Assembly (NCBI RefSeq): GCF_009931695.1
Contig: NZ_CP048000.1
Span: forward strand, 5,164,501-5,228,500
Length of the DNA: 64,000 nucleotides
Source: Anaerocolumna sedimenticola
Lineage (GTDB): Bacteria > Bacillota > Clostridia > Lachnospirales > Lachnospiraceae
Direction of reading: 5' to 3'
Shown here: piece by piece, positions 43,141 through 51,237 of the stretch
Numbering within the stretch: position 1 is the first letter of the stretch
How the letters are laid out: every line of letters begins with the position of its first letter
The notes under the pieces: generated by a model
Told to the model about the DNA's origin: nothing
The model's input: only the letters and a program-made list of their open reading frames with translations
Database searches by the model: none
Translations under genes and position numbers: made by a program

Positions 43141-44217
43141 TTATTTATAATCAGCTAAGAAATCTGCCGCATTAGAACTATCGATAACAGTAAGTGGTCT
43201 GACTAAATTTTGTTCTTCAAATTTTTCGCCATTCAGCAATTTTTCATATAGTTCCACAACGGCTGCGGCTGTTTTCTTATTAGAACCTTCAAATCCTACG
43301 GAAGCTCTTGTTGCTTCACCGTTAACGATTGCCTCTAATTGTTGTTCCGTTGCATCTGCGGAGAAAATACCCATATCATCCGGAATCTTGCCTTCTGTTT
43401 TGGTCATAAACGCTTCGTTAGCACCGATATCTCCGCCTGCTCCAATGGAACAAACAATTTTTGTATCAGGGCTTGCCTGTAATATTGTTTCCATATTGGT
43501 TAATGCTGTCTGAGCATCAAGTGCCGGCTGCTGTGCAACAATCTTGTATTTACCTTTTGCGATTTCTTCCAGTGCACTTAATATACCTGTTTCTCTTTCC
43601 AGAAGGATTGGTGTCTGAGGATAATTCATGATTGCAACTTCTGCCACTTTATCCGTTGAATAATGGTCATTTATGAAGTTTGCTGCCTCTTGGCCAATTG
43701 CATATCCTAATTTGGTGTTATCCAGAATCCAGTTAAGATCTGTATTTGTCATTGCATCATCCCAGCTCATAACTTTAATGCCCGCATCTCTTGCCTGTTT
43801 TAAATAATCTTCTATTGCATTTGGATCGGAAGGATGAACCATAATAAGATCAACTTTGTTTGTTATAAAGTTTTCAATTTGCTGAATCTGCGTAGCCGAA
43901 TTATCATTACATGCAAGGATTGTATATTCCCATCCTTTTTCTTTTAAGAGTTTTTCCACTTCACCGAAAACCCCTGCCCAATAACTGTTTTCAAGTGATT
44001 GGATGGTAATGCCGACTTTAAAATTTGTTTCTGTTTTGCCCGTATCCTCTGTTTTACCGGCATCCTCTGTTTTTGTTTCTGCCGGAGTTTCGGTTGAAGC
44101 CTTATCTTCGGTTACGGTCTTATTTGTCACCGTATCCGTTTTTTTTGTGCTGCAGCCTGCCAATCCCGTTATTAACATTGCCCCAATTAGTAATACACTG
44201 ATGATTTTCTTTTTCAT
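43141..44217 (-). CDS. Sugar ABC transporter binding lipoprotein, RbsB-like
   Basis: A 358-residue lipoprotein. The lipobox is LITGLAGC (Cys22), followed by a Thr/Glu-rich linker to residue 65 and a Peripla_BP_4 domain starting VGITIQSLENSYWAGVFGEV. Later DLIMVHPSDPNAIEDYL and IKVMSWDD fit the ribose/xylose-type binding cleft. It is the first gene of the importer operon (binding protein, ATPase, permease, dehydrogenase, ribulokinase), with GTAGGAGG before the start. It is distinct from the binding protein of the sensor module, so the locus has one for transport and one for sensing. Confidence 0.9.
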   Translation of the reverse strand: MKKKIISVLLIGAMLITGLAGCSTKKTDTVTNKTVTEDKASTETPAETKTEDAGKTEDTGKTETNFKVGITIQSLENSYWAGVFGEVEKLLKEKGWEYTILACNDNSATQIQQIENFITNKVDLIMVHPSDPNAIEDYLKQARDAGIKVMSWDDAMTNTDLNWILDNTKLGYAIGQEAANFINDHYSTDKVAEVAIMNYPQTPILLERETGILSALEEIAKGKYKIVAQQPALDAQTALTNMETILQASPDTKIVCSIGAGGDIGANEAFMTKTEGKIPDDMGIFSADATEQQLEAIVNGEATRASVGFEGSNKKTAAAVVELYEKLLNGEKFEEQNLVRPLTVIDSSNAADFLADYK

Positions 44218-44482
44218 TTACTTTCCTCCTACTTATATAGTCTGTGTGCTTTATGTATCGTTTACAGTTAATAGCTTACAGGAATTTCAAACAGATTAAT
44301 ATCCTAATAGATTTCTAAGTATCTTAGTATTTTACGTATTTGTCCGAAATCATAATAAAAAATCACTCCGTTTGTGGGATCCATTAACTGCAGTGTTATG
44401 TGGACAACCAACTTCCAATCAGCGCAGTGCTTTCATAAGCGGAACCTTTTTACCGAATAGGCCGAATTTACCTCGTTTGAGA
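44218..44482. other. Upstream region of the sugar operon
   Basis: Non-coding. It should hold the promoter of the ABC operon and the binding site of the YesN-like regulator. I could not identify boxes with confidence. Confidence 0.35.
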
Positions 44483-44524
44483 CAAAAAAAAGCGCCTTTT
44501 CGTTTCATTTGAAACAAAAAGGCG
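44483..44524 (-). terminator. Intrinsic terminator of the cystine symporter gene
   Basis: A long stem (TCGCCTTTTTGTTTCA with its complement, loop in the middle of GTTTCATTTGAAAC) is followed by eight T on the minus strand. It begins 17 bp after the symporter stop codon. Confidence 0.85.
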
Positions 44525-44541
44525 ACTTAATTAATGATAAT

Positions 44542-45870
44542 CTATTCAACGATCAGCTTTTGCTTATTATCTAATGTATTATTGTATTTCTCTATATCCA
44601 GTTCATTTTCATTTTTTGCAATAATCAAAGCACTCGCCGCTGCCGCACTCACATTTGTTGCGGTACGTGCCATATCTACAATAGAACTGATCGGTGCTAA
44701 TATTACGATAATTTCAATCGGAAGTCCTGCTGCTGCAAATACTGCAGTTGCTGTAATGGTTGCAGTTCCCGGAACTCCAACGGTTCCTATGCTGACTAAG
44801 GTAGTAATCAGGATAAGAAGGAGATACTGTCCGATGGAATATTCAATATTTAATCCGTGAATTGCAAATACTGCCAACAGGGTAGGCCAGATGCCTGCAC
44901 AACCGGGCATGCCGATATTGGCTCCTAATGGAACAACAAAGGAAGAGATACTTTCCGATACTCCTGCGTTTCTTAAGCATTTATCAGTTGCAGGGATTGT
45001 GCCGATACTGCTCTGGGTCGTGAAAGCAATTACCTGTGCCGGCCAAATATGTTTAAAAAACTTGATGGGGTTTAATTTTGCAACCGCTCCGACTAATACA
45101 CTGTTAACCCCAAAGGTTTGAATGAAGCACAGTAAATAAGCTACAGCTAATACGGACAGGAGAGGAAGTAATTTATCCGGTCCGTTATTGGATACCGCAT
45201 TAGCAACTAAAGCCAACACTGCGTAAGGTGTGAATTCTATGATATACGTAATAGCGGTATTAATTATTTTTGAAGCTGAATTTATAAAATCTTTAAAAGG
45301 CTTTACCCCTTCCGGATCTTTCGTAGAAAGTGCCACTATTGCAATACCGATAAATAAAGAAAATATAATGATTGGAACAATTGTATTAGCAGAAGCCTGC
45401 GAGAAAAAATTCTTAGGGAACAAATCAATAATTACCTGTGAAATCTCCGGAACTTCCTTTGCTTCATAACCGGTTGGAAGAACTATCTCTGAACCCTTTC
45501 CAACTCCTAAAGCTAACGAAATAATTATTGTAAGCGTTGATGCTATAAATGTTGTTGAGATAAGCAGCCCCGCACTCTTAAGACCTATCCTTTTCAGTCT
45601 GTGTATATTTTCCAGATTTGTTATACTTGAAATGACACTAAAGAATACAAGCGGAATTACAAATGCCGAAATTATATTAGCATATACCGTACCTATCGGC
45701 TCTACGTAATTTGTGTGATTTTCAAAGATGATTCCTAATACTAATCCAAATACCAGCGCTATAATGGTTCTAAACCCAAAATCTACTTTCCTTTTACTTA
45801 AAAATGCCAAAACCCCGATTAACAGGATTGCCGCCAGTAATGCTCCTATTCCTAAATAATCTATATTCAT
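44542..45870 (-). CDS. DAACS-family symporter, TcyP-like L-cystine uptake protein
   Basis: A 442-residue membrane transporter of the dicarboxylate/amino acid:cation symporter (SDF) fold. Family features are VIPLVFFSVISSITNL in the first half, the serine-rich re-entrant loop AFTTQSSIGTIPAT, and the NxxG/MDxxRT-type region reading SIVDMARTATNVSAAAAS. The architecture and motifs are closer to TcyP/YdjN cystine carriers than to GltP. A leader peptide with four Cys codons lies about 100 bp upstream in the same transcript, which independently points to cysteine or cystine as the cargo. The start follows TAGGAGG. Confidence 0.8.
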   Translation of the reverse strand: MNIDYLGIGALLAAILLIGVLAFLSKRKVDFGFRTIIALVFGLVLGIIFENHTNYVEPIGTVYANIISAFVIPLVFFSVISSITNLENIHRLKRIGLKSAGLLISTTFIASTLTIIISLALGVGKGSEIVLPTGYEAKEVPEISQVIIDLFPKNFFSQASANTIVPIIIFSLFIGIAIVALSTKDPEGVKPFKDFINSASKIINTAITYIIEFTPYAVLALVANAVSNNGPDKLLPLLSVLAVAYLLCFIQTFGVNSVLVGAVAKLNPIKFFKHIWPAQVIAFTTQSSIGTIPATDKCLRNAGVSESISSFVVPLGANIGMPGCAGIWPTLLAVFAIHGLNIEYSIGQYLLLILITTLVSIGTVGVPGTATITATAVFAAAGLPIEIIVILAPISSIVDMARTATNVSAAAASALIIAKNENELDIEKYNNTLDNKQKLIVE

Positions 45871-45971
45871 TGTTAATCCTCCTAAATTATTAATTTATTT
45901 ATTCATAATCTTATTCCGGCTTTTGTTTTCCATCAAATCCTTAGCCTTTTTATCTTTTAATTCTCTTTATG

Positions 45972-46055
45972 TTAGTTTAGGGGACTACAACAGGAGCAAC
46001 ATACAGTATTAATCTTTCTTAGGTACTCTTTCCAAAATCCGTTTAATTCTTTCAT
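45972..46055 (-). CDS. Cysteine-rich leader peptide upstream of the cystine symporter
   Basis: A 27-residue frame with AGGAGG 8 nt before its ATG. It begins MKELNGFWKEYLRKINT and ends with a Cys-Cys-Ser-Cys-Cys-Ser-Pro block (codons TGT TGC TCC TGT TGT AGT CCC) and two residues more. It is the first frame of the symporter transcript. Four Cys codons among five just before the stop would stall ribosomes when Cys-tRNA is scarce. About 100 nt separate its stop from the symporter start, with no strong terminator, so control of translation or mRNA stability is more likely than classical attenuation. Cys-rich attenuator frames are known in mycobacteria before sulfur genes; this one is inferred by analogy. 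Confidence 0.75.
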   Translation of the reverse strand: MKELNGFWKEYLRKINTVCCSCCSPLN

Positions 46056-46103
46056 ATGAATTTCCTCCTATTTAATATATTCATATATGTTTACTATGAT
46101 TTA

Positions 46104-46132
46104 ATTTTATAATGTAACGTGTATTTTGTCAA
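46104..46132 (-). promoter_or_regulatory. Promoter of the leader peptide and symporter
   Basis: TTGACA, a 17-bp spacer and TAAAAT on the minus strand lie about 50 bp before the leader start. Confidence 0.65.
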
Positions 46133-46145
46133 TCATAATTTAATA

Positions 46146-46165
46146 TTTAGGAGAATTTTCCTAAA
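46146..46165. promoter_or_regulatory. Palindrome upstream of the symporter promoter
   Basis: TTTAGGA-N6-TCCTAAA has perfect 7-bp arms and begins 13 bp upstream of the -35 box. It could bind a sulfur-responsive regulator; the identity is unknown. Confidence 0.5.
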
Positions 46166-46464
46166 AAGAAAATAAAACCCCTGTCCGGTTATGATAGAAG
46201 TTTTAAACAGCGGCTATTATATACTGGTCATAATCCTGTGTTTTCTCTTTGTATCCCTTATATATCATTCATAACAAAAGCGACCTAACTGACATACGGT
46301 TCTGTCCTGCTTACTTTATTTATGAAATTACTTCCAAGCTCAACAAAAGGTTTTAAATAATCACTGTTCCGGTCAGAAATCCCCTTATAAATATATAATT
46401 GACATCTGGAGTATACCATCCTGGAATTGCCATGCTATACAGGATATTATCATTATCGTTTTGC
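46166..46464. other. Intergenic region between divergent transcription units
   Basis: I see no gene or clear structure here. Confidence 0.4.
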
Positions 46465-46497
46465 AACACTGACAGGTATATGTCAGTGTTGTTTTAT
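46465..46497 (+). terminator. Terminator-like hairpin in the 5' region of the MBL gene
   Basis: AACACTGACA and TGTCAGTGTT form perfect 10-bp arms with a 6-nt loop, followed by GTTTTATT on the plus strand. It lies 40 bp before the MBL start, so it could act as an attenuator or an operator. Confidence 0.5.
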
Positions 46498-46534
46498 TAT
46501 AATAATTACATAAAAGAAAATTGGAGGATTTAAC

Positions 46535-47326
46535 ATGATTATCAGAAACTTATATGGTAATTTATATGAAGCCGACTTTGTTTGCAATGATCACTACATC
46601 AAACAGGTTATTTATTTTATTTTGGAAGGTTCAAATGCCCTTTTAATTGACACCGGTTATGAGAAAGAAGCAAAACAGCTTAACGTTTATTTTGATGAAA
46701 GGAGCATTCACATAAGCAAAGTCATTATTTCACATTACCATGAAGATCATTTCGCAGGTCTTAAAACATTAAAGAGCTCGAATAAAAACATAACTATTTT
46801 TGGTTCAAGTGAATTTAAGCAGACCCTGGAAAAAGAATATAAAGAAGATTTCCTACTCGATTCGGATATCTTTCCAACTACATTTTGCGATAATTATAAA
46901 TTTATCTTCGGTGGTCATAACATCAGATTTGAAGCGGCTAAAGGACATTCTGATTGCAGCATACATACGATAATTGATGAGAAATATGTACATGTTGCCG
47001 ACAATATCATGTACGATACAAATAATATGCCTCTGTTACCTTTGCCTTGTGCAAGTATCATTGAACATTTGACAACGCTGGAGAAATTAAAAGAAAATCT
47101 AAATGTTTTTTTCATTGGATCTCATTTTTCTTCTGCAATTAACAACTACAAAGATATGAAGACAGAAATTGATGCCAGGATTAATTATATGCATAAGGTT
47201 CTGGAACATGAAGGAAATATTGAATATGATAGCATAAAAGAAAAACTTCCTATTACATTTAATCCAATATGGCATCATCACATGATAGATTATTATCAAG
47301 AACAAAGAACGGATATTAATAATTAG
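46535..47326 (+). CDS. MBL-fold metallo-hydrolase
   Basis: A 263-residue metallo-beta-lactamase-fold enzyme. The metal motif SHYHEDHFAGL fits HxHxDH, and GHSDCSIHT and VHVADNIMY supply the later His and Asp ligands. The rest is too generic to predict a substrate (lactone, thioester or nucleotide). Start: TTGGAGGATTTAAC before ATG. It is followed by a WYL regulator on the same strand after a 170-bp gap with its own promoter, so the two may be related in function but are not clearly one operon. It is soluble and cytosolic. Confidence 0.85.
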   Translation: MIIRNLYGNLYEADFVCNDHYIKQVIYFILEGSNALLIDTGYEKEAKQLNVYFDERSIHISKVIISHYHEDHFAGLKTLKSSNKNITIFGSSEFKQTLEKEYKEDFLLDSDIFPTTFCDNYKFIFGGHNIRFEAAKGHSDCSIHTIIDEKYVHVADNIMYDTNNMPLLPLPCASIIEHLTTLEKLKENLNVFFIGSHFSSAINNYKDMKTEIDARINYMHKVLEHEGNIEYDSIKEKLPITFNPIWHHHMIDYYQEQRTDINN

Positions 47327-47392
47327 AAAATTAAAAAGTGACTTTTTTTACATATCGTAATCCAGTGTGGAATTTTAATGTTTACTTAATTC

Positions 47393-47456
47393 TTGAAAGC
47401 AAATATAATTATACTATAACAGCAAGCTTAATATTCCTATCGTATAATTATATTTG
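47393..47456 (+). promoter_or_regulatory. Promoter and two-site operator of the WYL regulator
   Basis: TTGAAA, 16 bp and TATAAC form the promoter. The spacer is part of a perfect 15-bp inverted repeat: CAAATATAATTATAC (47400-47414) and its complement at 47442-47456. The centres are 42 bp apart, four helical turns, so two half-sites would face the same side of the DNA around the start of transcription. Confidence 0.65.
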
Positions 47457-47500
47457 ATAACTAATAAACATATTAGTTCATTTGAGTGAGGGTTAAACTA

Positions 47501-48436
47501 ATGAAAAAAATTGAACGTATGAATGCCATAATTTACATACTGAAAGAAAAAGGGAAACTAACAGCCAAGGAAATTGCAAAGCTGTTAGATGTAAGTGAAC
47601 GGACCATATACAGAGATATTGATGCCCTTAGCCAAATTAAAGTTCCGCTCATTACCTATGAAGGGCATCAAGGTGGTTATGAGATAGATCCAAATTATTT
47701 TATACCTTCTATCAAACTTACGGAAGCGGAAATAACCAACTTTATCATACTGTTAACGCTTGGTAAAGAACTGAAAGTTCCTGGGGTTCATAGGGATTAT
47801 GAAGCGTTACGTTTAAAACTTTTAAATGCCATAACACAAGATGGCAGTCCAAAACTTAACCGTTTCCTGGATAAATTCAAGGTTTATATCAATAGAATCA
47901 ATCCAGGTGATTATGTGGAGCATATTATGGAAACCATTATTAAAAGCCTGGAAGAAGAGAAAAAAGTTAAGCTCACTTACTATACACCATTAAAAGATAC
48001 CTTGACAGAAAGAGAAGTATCACCTTATAGATTTACCTTTGATGAAGGAGGATGGTATTTAATTGGTTATTGCCATCTGCGTGAAGATAAGAGAACTTTT
48101 CGATTAGATCGCATTAAGAGTATTGAACTACTTCATAGCAATTGTTATTTCCCTATCGATATGGTATCTTTTGAGAACGAAAGCAAATCAAAAAGCTCCT
48201 ATCATTTACAAATCGATAGGAGTTTTTACGAAATTATAAAGCATAATGATTATATGGAAGACAATAAAATCATTGAAGATTCAGAGTTCTTTACAGTTGA
48301 AATATGTACGGATTATGAGGATTCCATCATTGAACTCGCACTTAAAAATCCAACCTCCGTAAAAGTCTTAGAACCGCAAAGTATTTGTGAACATTTGAAA
48401 AAAATAGTTAAGGATCTGAGTCAGATTTATACTTAA
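47501..48436 (+). CDS. HTH-WYL transcriptional regulator (YafY family)
   Basis: A regulator of 311 residues. The N-terminal winged helix is KLTAKEIAKLLDVSERTIYRDIDALSQ, followed by EGHQGGYEID. A WYL domain at about 135-215 shows TEREVSPYRFTFDEGGWYLIGYC, and a WCX-like C-terminal part ends the protein. WYL domains bind nucleic acid or small ligands and are frequent in stress and defence regulation. The ATG follows GTGAGGG; a GTG five codons upstream overlaps that site. A perfect inverted repeat at its promoter suggests autoregulation. Confidence 0.88.
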   Translation: MKKIERMNAIIYILKEKGKLTAKEIAKLLDVSERTIYRDIDALSQIKVPLITYEGHQGGYEIDPNYFIPSIKLTEAEITNFIILLTLGKELKVPGVHRDYEALRLKLLNAITQDGSPKLNRFLDKFKVYINRINPGDYVEHIMETIIKSLEEEKKVKLTYYTPLKDTLTEREVSPYRFTFDEGGWYLIGYCHLREDKRTFRLDRIKSIELLHSNCYFPIDMVSFENESKSKSSYHLQIDRSFYEIIKHNDYMEDNKIIEDSEFFTVEICTDYEDSIIELALKNPTSVKVLEPQSICEHLKKIVKDLSQIYT

Positions 48437-48503
48437 AAGAAACCGACTGTCCGTAAGGGATACTTAATACAAAAGGGAAAACAGCACGATACCAACTTTC
48501 CGG

Positions 48504-49787
48504 TCAGAAAATCTCATCCAATGACCTGCCGTCACAGTTATTAAAATCGATTCCCAGGATTTTTGCCATGGTAGGAGCAATATCAACCATCTGTACCTCT
48601 CCTAGCTGAAATTCACTTTTGATACAGTCACCTGCTATAACCAAGTTGCATTTATAGTCAGGTTTATCCGGTGAAAAACCATGCGTTGCGTACTTTATAC
48701 CTTGTTCTTTAAGGTCAGTGACCACCGGTCCATCCAAACTGTCATCAAAGCAATAGCCTGCCTTAGCTTCCAGCATGTACCTGACTGAGGGATCCACATG
48801 AAAGCCTGCCAGTTCCTTTCCGGTGTACAACCTCTCGATTCCATAATTTTCATCCGTTATAGCTTTTTTAAGAATATTAAGTGCAAGTAGCTCCGCTTCG
48901 CTATCCTTTTCTTTTAGATGCAGATAAGCCGCTCCACCTGCATTCTGGATATAAGCTCTCCATTTCATTTCACCATTTTCTTCATAAATTAGGCCGCTTT
49001 CTTTTAATAATGGATTCAGCTTTATCTTGTATCTCACATTAATCTGTCCATGATCCCCTACTACCAGAAAAACCGTATCCTCCTTAATACCCGCTTCCTC
49101 TACTGCCTTACAGATATCACCCAGCCTTTTGTCCATACGGATCAGCACTTTCTCGATTTCCGGGCTGTCCGTACCATATTCGTGTTTCGCATCGTCCAGA
49201 TCAATCAGATGTACCAGCAGCAGATTTGGCTTTTTTCTTTTTATGGTATCCGCAGCACACATGGTTGTAAAGTTATCCAGATAGGGCTGTTCTATCCCTT
49301 TTCTTAAGTCTCCGAATTTTTTCTCCATTCTTATACTGAAGAGGGGGCTGCCGTTTCTTAAAATTTTAAGTGCCTGATTTTCATGCTTAATGGCTCTTAT
49401 CTCCGGAATATTATAATGAATAGACGCTTTACCCGTAACCGGCCAAAGAATACCGGCTGATTTCATGTGATACTTATGCAAAACATCATAGATTGCGGGC
49501 ACTTTGACATCCTTTTTAAACCAAAACCAGCTCTGCTCCTGTTCTCTTACAAAGGGTTGGAAAGGATTATTATGGTATATCCCATGTTTCTCCGGATAAA
49601 CACCGGTTACCATGGTAGTGTGTACAACATAAGTAAGGGTTGGATAGACACTTTTTAATTCTGTACTGTAAGCTCCGTTTTTAATTAATTTTGAAAGATT
49701 AGGAAGTTTACTTGCCTTTTCCCAGTTATCTTCTGAAAATGCATCATAGGAGATAACTACCAAATATTTTGCTTTTCCTGTCTCCAT
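48504..49787 (-). CDS. Alkaline-phosphatase-superfamily phosphodiesterase (NPP-like)
   Basis: A 427-residue enzyme of the nucleotide pyrophosphatase/phosphodiesterase type. Metal and nucleophile motifs are VISYDAFS (Asp), YPTLTYVVHTTMVTGVYPEKHG (nucleophile Thr region), HLIDLDDAKHEYG (Asp, His), VVGDHGQ (Asp-His) and the late ATHGFSPD (His). No signal peptide is present, so it probably acts in the cytosol. It starts 10 bp after the MFS gene, which it follows in an operon; it may process what that carrier imports. The substrate is unknown (phosphodiester of a sugar, lipid or nucleotide). Confidence 0.85.
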   Translation of the reverse strand: METGKAKYLVVISYDAFSEDNWEKASKLPNLSKLIKNGAYSTELKSVYPTLTYVVHTTMVTGVYPEKHGIYHNNPFQPFVREQEQSWFWFKKDVKVPAIYDVLHKYHMKSAGILWPVTGKASIHYNIPEIRAIKHENQALKILRNGSPLFSIRMEKKFGDLRKGIEQPYLDNFTTMCAADTIKRKKPNLLLVHLIDLDDAKHEYGTDSPEIEKVLIRMDKRLGDICKAVEEAGIKEDTVFLVVGDHGQINVRYKIKLNPLLKESGLIYEENGEMKWRAYIQNAGGAAYLHLKEKDSEAELLALNILKKAITDENYGIERLYTGKELAGFHVDPSVRYMLEAKAGYCFDDSLDGPVVTDLKEQGIKYATHGFSPDKPDYKCNLVIAGDCIKSEFQLGEVQMVDIAPTMAKILGIDFNNCDGRSLDEIF

Positions 49788-49796
49788 ATTCTTTTC

Positions 49797-50504
49797 TCAC
49801 CCCAAACTTTCAGTACTGCTCTTCTGCTCCTTAGGCAGAATAATGAAAATTAGAAATCCAATAATAAACAGCGGGATAATTCCTAATATACTTAATCTGG
49901 CATTGCCGGAAATTGTGGTTGTCAAGGACATTACCGAAGGTCCTATAATAGCTGAAAATTTACCGAAGATATTATAAAATCCAAAAAACTCATTGGATTT
50001 TTCCTTTGGAACAATCTTTGCATAATAAGATCTGCTGAGTGCCTGAATTCCTCCCTGGGCAGAGCCAATCATAGCACCCAGAATAAAAATATGCCATACG
50101 GATGATATAAAATACGCAGCAATACAGGATATGATATAGGTAACAATACCGACGATGATCATAGTTCTGGCTGAAAACCTTTTTGCCAGGTTACCATAAA
50201 GTATGGCACAGGGAAATGCAATAATCTGAATAATCAGTAAGATTCCGAGTAAAGTAAATGTACCGAGGGTTTCGTCACCCAAAACGGAAGTAGCATAGGG
50301 CACCACCATTTTGATAATCGTATCCACACCATCAATATAGAAAAAGTATGCCCCCAGGAAAATAAAGACAATTTTATGCTGTCTGATATTCTTAAAAGTA
50401 TCAGCCAACCGTTTAAAGCTGTTAAGCACCGGACGGGGTTCCGGTTCAATATAATGCCTCTGTTTCACATTCTTTATCATAGGTAATGTAAGAAGCCCCA
50501 CCAA
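49797..50504 (-). CDS. MFS transporter, C-terminal part (frameshifted gene)
   Basis: This carries the last six to seven membrane segments of an Atg22/UMF1-like MFS carrier: KIVFIFLGAYFFYIDGVDTI, GSAQGGIQALSRSYYAKIVP, and FFGFYNIFGKFSAIIGP (typical of the family). Joined with the upstream part at 50477-51046 it gives one protein of about 415 residues. The frame changes at a GGGG run; a fifth G would restore ...ALWWGLLTLPMIKNV. The C-terminus is natural, with an IILPKE ending and a short polar tail. It is co-transcribed with the phosphodiesterase. Confidence 0.8.
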   Translation of the reverse strand: MVGLLTLPMIKNVKQRHYIEPEPRPVLNSFKRLADTFKNIRQHKIVFIFLGAYFFYIDGVDTIIKMVVPYATSVLGDETLGTFTLLGILLIIQIIAFPCAILYGNLAKRFSARTMIIVGIVTYIISCIAAYFISSVWHIFILGAMIGSAQGGIQALSRSYYAKIVPKEKSNEFFGFYNIFGKFSAIIGPSVMSLTTTISGNARLSILGIIPLFIIGFLIFIILPKEQKSSTESLG

Positions 50505-51046
50505 AGAGCAGTAATGATAAATCCAATCTGATATCCGATTGCTTTATCCATTCCCATTAAGTATATTAAAACAAGACTGATGCCAAAAGGAATGACACTG
50601 GATATATATCCAAATGCAAATCCACCGGAGGAAACCTTATCCATCCTCTCATCACTGGTGATATCCACTAAAAATGCGTCATAGAAAATATTTGAACCAG
50701 CAAAACCTATTGCCGACAAGACAAAGAAAAGAACCAATAGCTTCCATTGTCCGCTGGACGGAGATACGGCAGCAAGAGCAGCCGTTGCAAATACACCTAA
50801 AGCAGTAAAGAATATGAAAAAACGCTTCTTCTTGTCCTTGTAATCAGCAATTGTACCTAAAATAGGGCTAAGAATTGCTACCAATATACTTGCTATTGAA
50901 TTAAAATAACCGAGATCCATACTGCTTTTTACATTTTCAAACATACCAAATATAATTGGCAGCAACGCTGTCGTAACAGCCATAGAATATGCCGAATTAC
51001 CGCAATCAACTAATATCCATGATTTTTCTTCTCTGCTTAACTTCAT
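50477..51046 (-). CDS. MFS transporter, N-terminal part (frameshifted gene)
   Basis: The first six membrane segments: SWILVDCGNSAYSMAVTTALLP at helix 1, then SPILGTIADYKDKKKRFF (the MFS loop 2-3 motif) and GSNIFYDAFLVDITSDERMDKVSSGGFAFGY, as in UMF1-family carriers. It ends out of frame at GFLHYL just after helix 6. If the frameshift is real, the transporter is dead, because a half MFS is rarely active. If it is a sequencing error, it is a normal gene. Confidence 0.8.
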   Translation of the reverse strand: MKLSREEKSWILVDCGNSAYSMAVTTALLPIIFGMFENVKSSMDLGYFNSIASILVAILSPILGTIADYKDKKKRFFIFFTALGVFATAALAAVSPSSGQWKLLVLFFVLSAIGFAGSNIFYDAFLVDITSDERMDKVSSGGFAFGYISSVIPFGISLVLIYLMGMDKAIGYQIGFIITALWWGFLHYL

Positions 51047-51237
51047 GAATGTACTCCTATATGATAATTTGAGGGTAAAAAGTCCGGCATAGTGTTTTTA
51101 AATACGGGCATAATCTTCATAAACTCTACTCTATGGGGACTTTAGACACTCAAACTATAAGATTTATTATTGTAATTATATCATATTATTTGGGATAACA
51201 GGAAAAAGCAAAATTAGACCATAAATATAAATCTTAA

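Noticed and set aside
45871..45971. Classical terminator between the Cys-rich leader and the symporter
   Set aside because: Only a 4-bp GGCT/AGCC stem is present and no U-run follows, so transcription attenuation of the trp type is not supported.
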